64,000 bases of DNA from Orobanche coerulescens (taxonomy: Eukaryota > Streptophyta > Magnoliopsida > Lamiales > Orobanchaceae). The stretch is from NCBI GenBank assembly GCA_033398695.1, contig CM065806.1, positions 46,525,001-46,589,000 on the forward strand, written 5' to 3'. Each line of letters begins with the position of its first letter. Positions within the stretch are counted from its first letter, which is position 1. The translations under genes and the position numbers were made by a program. The notes beneath the pieces are model-generated. The model did not search any database. It was not told where the DNA came from and was given only the letters and a program-made list of their open reading frames with translations. Of this stretch, positions 11,291 to 21,715 are shown one piece after another.

Positions 11291-11678
11291 TCCGGTTTTT
11301 GGTCTTCTTCGGCTTGATCCTTCGTTCTTGTATCAATACACCTCGGATTTTAGCATATGATATACCGTTTCGAAGCTAATTTCACGAGGAATTTATATCA
11401 AAGGAGAATACATCTCAATTCGGAGTGGAGATTCTGGTATTTAGGAGATTTGACCGATACTGCTTAAATCTTTCGTCGTTTTAGGCCCCGTTTTAGCTTT
11501 TGATCGTCATAAACTCCAATATTAGCTATGAAAGCGCATATTTCATCACAATCTTCGCTTGGTTACCTATAAATTAAAAACACAACATACCCCACATAAA
11601 AGAGAACAAAAATACGAAAAAGCAAACAAAAACACGACTAGATAGAACAGAATGAGTCGATCAAGAATCGACTCATCA

Positions 11679-13233
11679 AACCCCCCAAACTTGAACTTTG
11701 ATCGTCCCGGGCAAATCACTTTAAAATAACCATTCTGACAATGGGAACTCGACTGTTAAAATACCTCAAAGGACCTTTTCGAAAATTTCATCAATACTCA
11801 CAAGTAAAATAAGTCGAGTTCTACAAAGTTTTCAAACCCCCGCGGTGCTTCCTTAACATCATAGTCAATAATTGGCAATATAAACCTCACTGGTCAAGTG
11901 TATTCACTCACTCTCAAAGTGATATGGATAAGTATACGCTCGGAACTCATTCAATGAAATAAGGAACCCCATAGGCTTGCCAATCGTCTTAATCTCTACC
12001 ACTGTTTATGCATGCAAAATTTTCGTGAATCAAAAAGGGCATTACTCGGATTCAAATGTAGGCTTTGGTCCAGGTGGGATATATATGGCTAAAGTGACTT
12101 GACTCGAGCAATTTTTAGAATTTAAATCACCATAGTAGCTTTAGAAGCTCAAGATTTTTGAGATTTGCTTCTTTCATCCCCTTAATTATGAACCACTTGT
12201 AACAAGCACTATCGAAAGTGAAAAACGCAGCGTCATACCCTCCTTATTGCTCCGATTTTTTTTTTTTGGCTTGGGTTGTTTTCGGATCCGTTTTACGTGA
12301 ATGTAAACGATGGGTCACATGAATACACCCGGTTACTAGGATCACAATTACTTCCAAGCATACTCATATCTAAGGTAACCGTTTTACGCGAATATAAACA
12401 TGGGTCACATGAATACACCCGGTTACTAAGTTCCCAAAAATAGCGGAGTAATTATTTTCACCATTTCAACACTCCCAACAATATGTATATCACCCAATAT
12501 CACCACAATCTTTTGTATCCTCGTCAAAAATAAATTCTAATTGCTCAAGTAGGAATCGAAGGATTATAGTAATGAAAAGTTCGATATGTGGTTTAACAAT
12601 GGAATAGACAATGATCTCTATTGGGTTTATTTAAGGAATGATCGAATGTCGGGTTGGCCAAAATCGAAGGGTTAAGATCAAAGGTGCCAAAAAATCATTT
12701 CCACTAAATTGCACACACGCTAGTAGTTTTGGACAAGAAACCAAGGCAAGTTCTAGAGTCTTAATCAAGAATGAAACACTCGACAATGAAACTTGCATTT
12801 TAGAAAATGCACGAAGGCTCAATAGCTCAGAAGTAGGTTTGTTCATACTTCCAAGATATTAAAACCACTTATTCAATTTCACACCGGTTTCGATTATCAA
12901 CAATTTTTTTCTCAACAAATTATCCTCGATTTGTATATCAAAACAACGAAATAAATCCCGAGGCATTCCAAAAAATTCACACCACAAAGTTTTCTTCAAG
13001 TTTGCAAAATAAAAACACACCAAGTAAAAACACACCACAAATAAGTGCAAAATGTTCAAAACAACCAAAAATAAGCAAACAAGCAAAATAGTATCCGAAA
13101 ACAAATAAAAACAAGAGTAATGAAGTATTTCTTGACCAATCCCCCCCAAACTTGAATTAAAGAATATACGAACGAAGGGGGTATAGTATTTAAAGAAAAG
13201 AATTTCATTGGTCAAGAAATATTTACGGCCGGT
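11679..13233 (-). other. Non-coding 3' region of Athila G
   Basis: No gene is seen. It starts at the LTR with a polypurine tract (11679-11692; TTTGGGGGG on the minus strand), and a second tract of the same type lies at 13139-13153. Between them are two copies (12288-12340, 12379-12430) of a roughly 50-bp unit with CCGTTTTACG, GGGTCACATGAATACACCC and GGTTACTA blocks that also occurs in Athila C. Open frames at 12631-12862 and 12859-13215 have low-complexity products and no family resemblance. Confidence 0.8.
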
Positions 13234-14652
13234 TTACTGCTCGGGCGGAGGGAAGTGGCCTTGCTGGACATGCCACTCGACCATTCGTCTCACAAGAGAC
13301 AATGTCTGGCGTCTCTCCCGTCTAGCCTCCTCTCGGTCCCGTCTAGCCTCCTCTCGGTCCCGTCTAGCCTCCTCTCGGTAGGCTACGAACTCCTCCCTTA
13401 ATGATGGGCGTGATGGGGCACGTCCAATTTCGGCCCGCCTTGACGTCTCGGGCCGATTTCTCGTGCTTTCTTCTTCTTCTTCTTGTTCGCTCTCTTCTTC
13501 TTCCTCGTCATCCGGGCCTCTTTCATAAGCCTCCTCTTCTTCTATCCTTTATGCTCTATCTTCATCCACAATGCCCCTAGGTCGAACATTTCGGTCGACA
13601 GTGCTGTGACCCGGGGGAGCCAAGCCGGCTGCCATCCGTGCTCGACGGTGTGCTTCCGTAGCCATTTGAAGATTTCCCATATCCCGAATATTATTTATGG
13701 TTGTCAAAGGTGGATTCGGGAGGAGGAAATGGTCGTTGTCGGTCTGCATGAAGACCATGCGATGTTCATAGTCCAGGATGTTCATCACCTTCATTACGGA
13801 GATTGAGAGAAGCATATTTCCAGGAAGGGGTGTCCTCTGGGCTAAGGTAATACCGAAGTGAAGTGCGATAGGGGTAATCAAACCCCCTATCCATATCTCC
13901 CCCTTTGGCTTTGCCGCGATATCCTCAAAATGTTCCGCTACCATAGCCCCGGTTGCCGGAATTGAGTCGTCGAGCATGTGAGTCAGGATATATAACTCCC
14001 GAAGTGAAATGGGCCCGGTTGCCTTTCGGCCATATATTGTACTCGCAATCACCTTGTGTAAGTATCTGAGCATGTGATTGCGAATGTTCTATCCTTTTGC
14101 CGATCTTGCAATATAATATCGCGCCTCACTACCCGGGTATTCTACCATGGACCTCCAATAGGTTTCACAAGCGAGCCGATTTATCGAGTAATGGCCGTCG
14201 TTTCTTGCATGATAAATTTCCTCCAACTGGACGATAGTCAGTGTCTCTTCGTTGTTGTTGATCCAGAATGTCATTTCGGTCGGTTCTCGAGTTACCGGAT
14301 CTCTTCTTATAGTTAGAGTGCTGAGAAACTCCATCGTGAGACACCTATAAGTCGGCCATCGTTGAGTCATCATCCATGCCCAATGCACTCTTTCAAGGAA
14401 TTTCATCACATCTTCCCTTATACCCATTGCGTTCATGCATTCGTCATCGGGCCATCTCGTAGGGAGCATTTTTTTCTGCCCCAACATTTCCCACCTTTCA
14501 TATTGCGTTTCAGGTAGATTAATTCCATAAGATTCTGGGGTTTCCACAGCCCTTTTAATAGCCATTTTTGCGGGCTGCACTTGTTCCCCGCCATTCCTAC
14601 CCCTTCCGCGTTGAGCATTTCCTCGTCCTCTTCCTCGCGCCATTTTCTGCAA
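13234..14652 (-). pseudogene. ATHILA ORF (extra ORF after pol) of element G, two in-frame stops
   Basis: One minus-strand frame of 473 codons from ATG 14652 to TAA 13234, interrupted by TAG near 14086 and TAA near 13549. The N-terminus is Arg/Gly-rich (ARGRGRGNAQRGRGR). The body has WAWMMTQRWPTYRCLTMEFL and ISLRELYILTHMLD, like the 'Arabidopsis retrotransposon ORF-1' family found after pol in Athila elements. The C-terminus is very acidic, followed by three tandem REEARRD heptads encoded by 21-bp repeats (about 13318-13380). The position is that of the env-like gene of some Athila members; I see no signal peptide or membrane helix, so I do not call it envelope. Its function is unknown. Confidence 0.8.
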
Positions 14653-14784
14653 AAATTTAATCTATCATTATCCAAGGACTTGAGAACGTATTCCTCCCCC
14701 AAACTTATAGCAAGCAATAAAATTCCCCCAATATAAACATTATCGCTTTTTTATAGTCATTAGCTCGACTTCTTCCCGTTTTGC

Positions 14785-15314
14785 TCAAGCTTCAACGTCC
14801 TGCACCTCTATGCACTCAAACGCATTGATTTCTTCGATTCGTCCGAAATACGGCTTCACTCTATGCCCGTTTACCTTAAAGTGCTCGTTCTTCCGAGTAT
14901 CAAGAAGTTCTACCGCTCCGTGCGGCCATACTTTAACGACTTTGAACGGTCTGCCCCATCGCGATACCAATTTTCCGGGCATGAGCTTAAGACGGGAGTT
15001 ATGTAACAGAACATCCATCCCGGGTTCGAGAGATTTACGAACGATACGCTTATCATGATACCGTTTCGTCCGTTCTTTGTAGAGTTTAGCGTTTTCGTAC
15101 GCCTCATATCGCATCTCATCAAGCTCATTTAAATGCAAAAGTCATTCCTCGCCTGCCTTTTCTTGATCTAAATTGTGCGCTTTGATTGCCCAATACGCCT
15201 TGTGTTCCAACTCAACGGTTAGGTGACATGCTTTCCCAAATACTAGTCGATACGGGCTCATTCCGATTGGAGTTTTGTAGGCCGTGCGGTATGCCCATAA
15301 AGCGTCATTCAACT
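14785..15314 (-). pseudogene. pol: Athila G integrase C-terminal domain
   Basis: Minus-strand sequence continuing integrase, with [57 protein letters not shown] and VKPYFG. This is the nucleic-acid-binding tail typical of Athila, without a chromodomain. It is out of frame with the core at about 15315 and has an in-frame stop near 15140. The matching part of element C is at 47136-47702. Confidence 0.85.
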
Positions 15315-16989
15315 TCAATGCCCAGTCTTTTCGAGCACTGCCTTTATTTGCCGATTGATTACTTCTACTTGCCCGGAAGTTTGTGGATGGTACGCCGTTG
15401 CGACCTTATGCATCACATTGTACTTCTTAAGCAAGCCTGCAAGTTGTTTACTGCAAAAATGCGTGCCTCTGTCGCTGATTACAGCCCTAGGCGTCCCGAA
15501 CCTGCAGAAAATCACATCCCTAAAAAAATTGCAAACCACGTTAGCATCGTTAGTTTGGGTTGGAATTGCTTCCACCCACTTAGAGACGTAGTCTACAGCA
15601 ACCAGAATATACTCAAAACCATGGGAAAGTGGAAAAGGACCCACAAAATCAACTCCCCAAACATCAAAAACTTCCACAACAAGATTGTTTGTCAATGGCA
15701 TCTCGTTCATTTTGCTTATATTACCCGTTCGTTTACAACGATCGCGACTCTTGCAATGGAAATAGGCATCCTTAAATAATGTTGGCCAGTAGAATCCTGA
15801 TTGAAGGACCTTGTGAGCCGTTTTCTTTGCGCTAAAATGTCCCCCACAGTGCAACTCATGGCAAAATAACAATATGCTCTCGTGCTCTTCCTCCGGGACA
15901 CACCGTCGGAATATCTGATCAGGCCCCAACCTGAATAAGTAGGGCTCGTCCCAAAAGTAATGCCTGCACATGGAAACAAACCTCTTCTTCCCTTGATAGG
16001 TTAAGTCGGGCTGCAAAACACCACTAATAATGTAATTGACAATATCAGCATACCAAGGTGTCCTTGTTACATCGAATAATTGCTTATCGGGGAAAGTTTC
16101 AACAATTGGCAAATGATTATCATGCTTAAAATTATCTCCCTCGGTTAGCCTAGATAGATGGTCGGCCACTACGTTTTCCGACCCCTTTTTATATTTAAAT
16201 TCCAAATCAAATTCTTGCAGCAGAAGAACCCACCGAATTAATCTTGGTTTTGCATCGGACTTTTTTAATAAATATTTCAATGCGGCGTGATCCGTATGCA
16301 CAATCACTTTTGAGCCAACTAAGTAGGATCGAAATTTGTCCAAAGAAAACACAACGGCTAAAAATTCTTTTTCGGTGGTGGTGTAATTAGCCTGAGCTTC
16401 ATCAAGCGTTTTGCTCGCATAGTAAATCACGTGGAAAAATTTATTCACTCTTTGCCCCAAAACGGCACCTATAGCAAAGTCAGATGCATCGCCCATAATT
16501 TCAAACGGGAGAGACCATTCGGGAGCGACAACAATAGGTGTGGAAGTTAACTTTTCTTTCAAAGCGTTGAAACCGTCTAAACATTCCCCGGTAAAATCAA
16601 ATTTAGCATCTTTGCACAAAAGGTTACTCAAAGGGCGGGCAATTTTCGAAAAATCTTTAATAAAACGCCTATAAAACCCGGCATGCCCTAAAAAGCTTCG
16701 AACCTATTTGACACATGAAGGCGGAGGTAATTTAACAATTAAATCGACTTTAGCCTTATCAACCTCCATTCCTTTATTGGAAACCATATGACCTAGAACA
16801 AGACCTTGTTTTACCATAAAATGACTCTTTTCCCAACTAAGTGTAAGATTACACTCAATACATCGTTCTAGCACAATAGTCAAATTATTTAAACAATCAT
16901 CGAAAGTGGTTCCAAACACAGAAAAGTCGTCCATGAATACCTCGATGGATTTTTCTAACAAGTCGGAGAATATGGATAGCATGCACCTC
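15315..16989 (-). pseudogene. pol: Athila G reverse transcriptase end, RNase H and integrase core
   Basis: Minus strand, in order: [12 protein letters not shown] (reverse transcriptase catalytic Asp pair, about 16920), GHMVSNKGMEVDKAK, a TAG near 16705, then [39 protein letters not shown] (RNase H), an integrase zinc region ([20 protein letters not shown]; the first CX2C Cys is lost), and the core with [19 protein letters not shown] and [13 protein letters not shown] carrying D, D and E. About 13 codons around the MPFG motif are missing near 16990, next to a one-base shift, so the polymerase is dead. Confidence 0.9.
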
Positions 16990-17994
16990 CTAAAGGCAAA
17001 AAGTGCCAAAAGGGCAAGTGAAAGTGGTCTTCTCTTGATCCTCCGGAGTAATGGGAATTTGATAGAAACCTGAAAGACCATCTAGAAAACAGTAATAATC
17101 ATGCCCAGCTAAACGTTCCAACATTTGATCAATGAAAGGAAGAGGAAAATGATCCTTTTTTGTTACGGCATTTAATTTCCGGTAATCAATGCACATCCTC
17201 CAACCGGTTACCGTTCTAGTGGGCACCAATTCATTTTTATCATTACGAACCACCGTTATTCCAGATTTCTTAGGCACTACATGCACAGGGCTTACCCACT
17301 TACTGTCGGATATCGGGTAGATGACTCCGACATCTAGCAATTTCAAAACTTCTTTTTTCACAACTTCCTGCATGTTCGGATTCAAACGCCTTTGAGGTTG
17401 CCTAACCGGATTAACATTTTCCTCAAGAATTATTTTATGCATGCACCTAACAGGACTTATTCCCTTGATATTGGAAATACTCCACCCAATCGCTTCCTTT
17501 AACTTAGTTAGAACTTCTACTAATTTGTTTTCTTGCAAAGGAGTTAATTCGGAAGAGACAATTACATGGTAAGTGTCACTTTTACCTAAGAAAACATATT
17601 TAAGATGTGTCGGAAGTTCTTTCAATTCAAGTTGGGGTGGGGTGATTTCAACGGGCTCCTCAAATTTTAATTCCAATGGTATCTTAAAACCGTCAACTTC
17701 ATCAATTATTTCGGAATTATCTAACAATGCAACATATTCTTCAATTTCTAGATTATTGAGCCCCATATCATGCTCAACGGTTAGAGCATCATGCAACGTG
17801 TCACCTACATCATCATGAAAATATGTACCATCAACCAAAGAATCAATGCAATCAACAAAATTCACATCATGGGAAGCATAAATATGAGAAGGGATAGGAG
17901 ATGAACCGAACACGTTGATTTCCACGGTTTCGCCCAAGACGGTCATGGTGACTTTTCCTTCATCAACATCGAAGATTGTTTTTGTTGTACGCAT
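16990..17994 (-). pseudogene. pol: Athila G protease-RT linker and reverse transcriptase N-terminal part
   Basis: A 334-codon minus-strand frame. The first 110 residues are the acidic linker after protease. From about residue 120 (LELKELPTHLKYVFLG, AIGWSISNIKGISP) it follows the Athila layout into reverse transcriptase: [70 protein letters not shown]. It ends at a frameshift inside CPFGTF at 16990. Confidence 0.9.
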
Positions 17995-18005
17995 GAATGG
18001 CCGTC

Positions 18006-18290
18006 CTAGAAGTATTGTCCATTCATTTTCCTTGTCCCGAAATCGCTCATCTCCAAGATAACAAAATCGGCCGGAATCACCAACTTGTCCACTTGCACTA
18101 ATAGGTCTTCAATGACTCCCTTGGGGTATTTCACCGACCTATCCGCCATTTGAAGAGTCATTCTTGTCGGTTTGATTCCCCCGAGTCCAAGCCTCAAATA
18201 GGTCGAGTATGGCATGAGATTCACACTTGCCCCAAATCTAGCATCCCACGAGCAACTCTCTTGTCTCCCATAGCAACTCTCGTGCACCAT
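18006..18290 (-). pseudogene. pol: Athila G protease remnant at deletion junction
   Basis: The minus strand reads DARFGASVNLMPYSTYLRLG, GGIKPTRMTLQMADRSVKYP and GVIEDLLVQVDKLVIPADFV, the Athila-type protease where the usual DSG/DTG is DLGA. Upstream the sequence changes at about 18290 into LTR U3, so gag and the 5' part of protease are deleted. A longer minus-strand frame (18006-18491) that joins the two is an accident of this junction. Confidence 0.88.
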
Positions 18291-18880
18291 GACACGGCCG
18301 TGTTGCACTGCGCCAGAAAGTGTGATTGGCCGATCGTGACTCGGCCGTGTCCCAAAAGGCACGGTCGAGTTGTTCTCATCCGGAAAATGCAATTCTCGCT
18401 GGAATGAGACCCGGCCGTGTCCCATGGCACGGTCGAGTTGCCTGTTGCAGCCGAGTGCCTGCGCCTGAGTCGAGTCAGTGCGTGCAAACAAGTCCGGTTT
18501 TTGGTCTTCTTCGGCTTGATCCTTCGTTCTTGTATCAATACACCTCGGATTTTAGCATATGATATACCGTTTCGAAGCTAATTTCACGAGGAATTTATAT
18601 CAAAGGAGAATACATCTCAATTCGGAGTGGAGATTCTGGGATTTAGGAGATTTGACCGAAACTGCTTAAATCTTTTGTCGTTTTAGGCCCCGTTTTAGCT
18701 TTTGATCGTCATAAACTCCAATATTAGCTATGAAAGCGCATATTTCACCACAATATTCGCTTGGTTACCTATAAATTAAAAACACAACATACCACGCATA
18801 AAAGAGAACAAAAATACTAAAAAGCAAATAAAAACTGGACTAGATAGAACAGAATGAGTCGATCAAGAATTGACTCATCA
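18283..18880 (-). repeat. 5' LTR remnant of Athila G (U3 only)
   Basis: About 598 bp aligning to 11080-11678 of the full LTR. It contains the CGGCCG palindromes but not the TATA box, R or U5. The break falls within or beside the palindrome CATGACACGGCCGTG. Confidence 0.9.
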
Positions 18881-18885
18881 CTCGG

Positions 18886-19439
18886 CCACCTTGGCGGCCA
18901 GTTTTCCCTTCGCATTCTCCAGCTCGCCGTTGAGACGATCCACTGTCGCCTTCAGCCCAGTCACCTCCTCCTGTGAGGCCGCGTGCATCCGGCGAGCCTC
19001 CGTCATCTGGTCACGGAACCGATCTGCAAACCCCGGGGACCGGTCAAGCTCCTGCTTCATCCGGTCAAGGTCCTGCTTAGCTCGTTTGGCCGTCTCCAGG
19101 TACTCCTTCTCCATGGCCACTATCCGATTGGCGAAATCAGCATTCTGGTTCCGAGCGACCTCAAGATCTTGATGGAGGCGAGCATTAGAGGGTCGCCCCT
19201 CATAATCCTTAACGGCTTGGGCGACCATCGTCGCCGCTTGGAGAGTCAGGGCGATTGTCGCCTGCATGGCATCTCCAGACCGCCGACGAGCAATCGCGTC
19301 GAGATCGGTCGTCCAAGCCTTAGGAAGAGAGGTGATGGCCCTGGAGACATAAGAAGGGACGTCGAGGGACTGGCGCGGAGGATTGCTCGCCAAGAAATCC
19401 AGCACGATCGGCGAGACGTCCGGATCGGCAAGACGGACC
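18886..19439 (-). pseudogene. Antisense gene of F, exon 4 proximal part (coiled coil)
   Basis: Exon 4 begins after acceptor TTGCAG at 19440-19442 (minus strand). It encodes VRLADPDVSPIVLDFLAS, then about 130 residues of heptad-rich Lys/Glu/Arg/Ala sequence (LHQDLEVARNQNADFANRI, EYLETAKRAKQDLDRMKQEL, LKATVDRLNGELENAKGKL), a clear coiled coil suggesting oligomerisation. It is cut by Athila G at 18885 and continues in frame at 9859. Exon 3 joins it in frame across a donor at 19523. Confidence 0.85.
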
Positions 19440-19523
19440 CTGCAACACAAACAAAAAGAAACAAAGGAGTTAGTACACGCCCTACACAAATAGCCTAACT
19501 CAGAAAGATCAAACCAATCTTAC

Positions 19524-19932
19524 CTGGCGACCAACTCGGGGTCGCGGCCGAAATAGGGCTTGCCCCGAGGAGTTTCGACTTCAGCGATCGCCGCGGTCTT
19601 CAAGAAGGCAGCTGAGGGCCTGGACCCCTCCGCCATCGGAACAGCAGAGATAGGTGGCGCGGCAACCAGCGGCTCCAAAATGGATACCTCCGCGTCAGCA
19701 TTCGGCAGGGACTCCTCCGGCCTCCGCCTCTTGCGGTTGCGCTGGAGCTGTTCTTCCTCCCGAGCTTCCGGCTCGACGACCGGCACCGTAGTAGGTCTCA
19801 CCGCAGGGACAGGACGGGACGTCGTTGCTGGGGCACGACCCGTCTTCTTTCCCTGGTGAAGACGACCCAAAAGACCGGGGTTCGACATTGAGATCTCTTT
19901 CGGGGGCTCGGAATAACGGGGAAAATGGGTCT
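19524..19932 (-). pseudogene. Antisense gene of F, exon 3
   Basis: Bounded on the minus strand by acceptor TTTGACAG (intron 19933-20017) and donor CCAG/GTAAGATT (intron 19440-19523). The frame is open throughout and encodes a low-complexity basic/acidic linker (GKKTGRAP, QRNRKRRRPEE, probably a nuclear localisation signal) and ends in GKPYFGRDPELVAR. The 409-nt length fits the phase of its neighbours. Confidence 0.8.
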
Positions 19933-20017
19933 CTGTCAAAGAAGAAATTCAGACAAGTTAGACATCTCTTTCAAACAGACGATCGTCAAGCAGAAAAGAG
20001 GAAATGAAAACTTATAC

Positions 20018-20182
20018 CTGGAACCTTCAAATGGCGAGGGAAGCGAAACAATCGGGCGCCCAACCAATGAGGTTCGTAGTTGACTGTGCGAACGTCGATA
20101 TAGGAGTCCGACAGGCCGTGAATTCGCTCCCAGATGATCAAGAAGTCGAAAGGGAGATCGCCGATCGATGGAACAAGGAAGC
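20018..20182 (-). pseudogene. Antisense gene of F, exon 2
   Basis: A 165-nt minus-strand exon between acceptor TTTTGCAG (intron 20183-20251) and donor CCAG/GTATAAG (intron 19933-20017). It reads PSIGDLPFDFLIIWERIHGL and then YEPHWLGARLFRFPRHLKV with no stop. Both junctions keep the frame: exon 1 ends with the first base of a codon completed by exon 2. Confidence 0.82.
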
Positions 20183-20251
20183 CTGCAAAAACGAAACCAA
20201 ATTAGATCAGTCCAAGGGGTATCCAATCAAAGGGAGAGTTAAAACCCTTAC

Positions 20252-21188
20252 TCGGATTCCTCTCCCGAAAACTGGTGGGGATATCCAGCTCTTCCTCCGG
20301 CTTATCGCTCGATGCTGACCTCCATGCTCCACCGACCCAAAACCATTTCGTTAGGTCGCCCCGGGTCTTGTTCGGCACCCTGAGGACCACTCTGCCCATG
20401 CGACCCTGAATGTGGTAGCCGCCAACTGAGCCCTTCTGCGCCGTCAGCTTGAAGAGATAGTTCATTTCCAACGCAGAAGGCAGGCGGAACAACCGATGAC
20501 CGCCAAAAAGTGTCAGGGTGCTAATAATCTGCAGCCAGGCGTTCGGCGTCAACTAGAGCGGCGCCACATTCTAGGCGCTCAAAAAATATGACACGACAAA
20601 CGGCAAGGGGAACCGCAAGCCGGCCTCCAGAATCATTTCGTTGACGGCGACCAGACCCTCGGGAGGTTGGTCGGCACGCTCGTTCTCTGAGGGCACGTAA
20701 AATGAAACATCAGAAGGAATGTGGTATTTCGCCCTCCAGCGACTCAAGTCTTTCCTGGTCGCCGAACTCCGAATCTGACCTAGGGTCCACGGGGAGCGGT
20801 CCTCGGCCCGAAACGCCGTCCGTTTCACGGGCTCATAGGGGTGGGCGGCAGAATAAGCTCCGAAGTCAAACTGGGGACATGGTCCGGCAATCCCCTCCAT
20901 GAGCTTGGCAAAATCCAAAAAGGCAGGGCCGAACATGCTGTTCTGCTCCCAGTACAACCTCACCGCTTCATCCTCATCCACCGGCGAGCCCCTCTGCCCC
21001 GCCGCCGCCGACCTCACCGCATCATCTTCATTAAAAAGCTCTTCAATCTCCGCGGGTGCAATCCCCGCACGAATGGCCTCGACGGCCGTTTCTATATGCA
21101 GAGCCACGGGGGTTTCTTTCCGGTCAGGCGAAGCCACGGCGGCGGAAGAGCTACCAGCCTCGTATGTTTTAGATCCTCCTCCAGACAT
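20252..21188 (-). pseudogene. Antisense gene of F, exon 1 (putative gypsy-type transposase domain), two stops
   Basis: ATG at 21188 (MSGGGSKTYEAGSSS). After a flexible acidic region (AEIEELFNEDDAV) comes a domain with WRAKYHIPSDVSFYVPSENE, GLVAVNEMILEAGLRFPLP, LTPNAWLQIISTLTLF, YLFKLTAQKGSVGGYHI and TKWFWVGG. This is the pattern of the plant domain named 'transposase (putative), gypsy type', known from accessory genes of Tat elements. Two TAG codons (about 20556-20570) interrupt the frame. Donor CCGA/GTAAGG is at 20251. The function is unknown; the name does not imply transposase activity. With exons 2-4 the frame totals 810 codons including stop. Confidence 0.85.
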
Positions 21189-21330
21189 GTTCTTAAGAGT
21201 AAAGGGGGAGAGAAAATTTTTGTTCTTACCTAGAAGGAAGGTCGGTCGGCACAAGAATCTTCGAAGAAATTCGGCAAAGTCTCGTCTGAAAAGCAAGGGC
21301 ACACAAAGGGTTGAACTGAAGTGGCCCTAG

Positions 21331-21342
21331 CCCTTTTATAGG
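21331..21342 (-). promoter_or_regulatory. TATA box of the antisense gene of F
   Basis: CCTATAAAAGGG on the minus strand, about 145 bp upstream of the ATG at 21188. The implied start is near 21305. This gives the accessory gene its own promoter, opposite to the LTR promoter. Confidence 0.7.
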
Positions 21343-21715
21343 CGAGTACATGGATCTCTGTGCAAATAGGCGAAATCCCGAGGGCTGAAGTGCAACCGTC
21401 GGGAGGGGGACACATTAAATGCAGCCCTCGAAACCCGCGTACGCGTCATTTCGAGGGCACGCCAGACGACAAGTCTGACAAAACCGTCGGACTCCCCCAA
21501 CGATAGCGCGACGCGTGTCCCTGCAACGTTTCAAGAGCCCGCATCCATTTCCCGCTATTTCCAGCGCATAAGGAGATCGTCCGGATTCGAAATCAGATCG
21601 TCTAGGCGACGATCGTCCTTGTCATAAGCAGACGAGCCAATCGTCTAAAATAGGCGATCTCCAACAGTGCCAACTCACCCCATGTTTTCAACATCGGAGC
21701 GAGCTGGGGGGCAAT
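21343..21715 (+). other. Non-coding region and polypurine tract before 3' LTR of F
   Basis: No gene is seen. GATCG words recur (for example GACGATCGTCC near 21609 and GGCGATCTCC near 21653). The purine tract GAGCTGGGGGGCAA (21701-21714) directly precedes the LTR and would prime plus-strand DNA synthesis. Confidence 0.75.

Larger units (their letters stand above)
9860..11678 (-). repeat. 3' LTR of Athila element G (full length, 1819 bp)
   Basis: The inner end at 11678 abuts the purine tract on the minus strand. Bases 11080-11678 match 18283-18880. On the minus strand the palindrome cluster (10990-11290) lies before a TATA box (10921-10930), so U3 is the right part and R/U5 the left. A minus-strand frame at 10620-10871 is not recognised. 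Confidence 0.92.
9860..18880 (-). mobile_element. Element G: truncated Athila-lineage gypsy element, inserted in antisense gene of F
   Basis: Flanked by CTCGG (9855-9859, 18881-18885) with TGATG...CATCA ends. On the minus strand it reads truncated 5' LTR, protease remnant, reverse transcriptase, RNase H, integrase, ATHILA ORF, non-coding 3' region, full 3' LTR. Gag, primer site, leader and about 1.2 kb of the 5' LTR are missing through one deletion near 18290. The remaining 5' LTR lacks the TATA position, so it has no normal promoter. Its protease (DxGASVNLMP type) and the extra ORF identify Athila. Confidence 0.93.

Noticed and set aside
13234..14652. Calling the ATHILA ORF or the Sirevirus extra ORF a true envelope gene
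   Set aside because: No convincing signal peptide, membrane anchor or fusion segment is visible; only position supports it.
18006..18491. 161-codon fusion frame
   Set aside because: Spans the deletion junction between U3 and protease in G; not an original gene.
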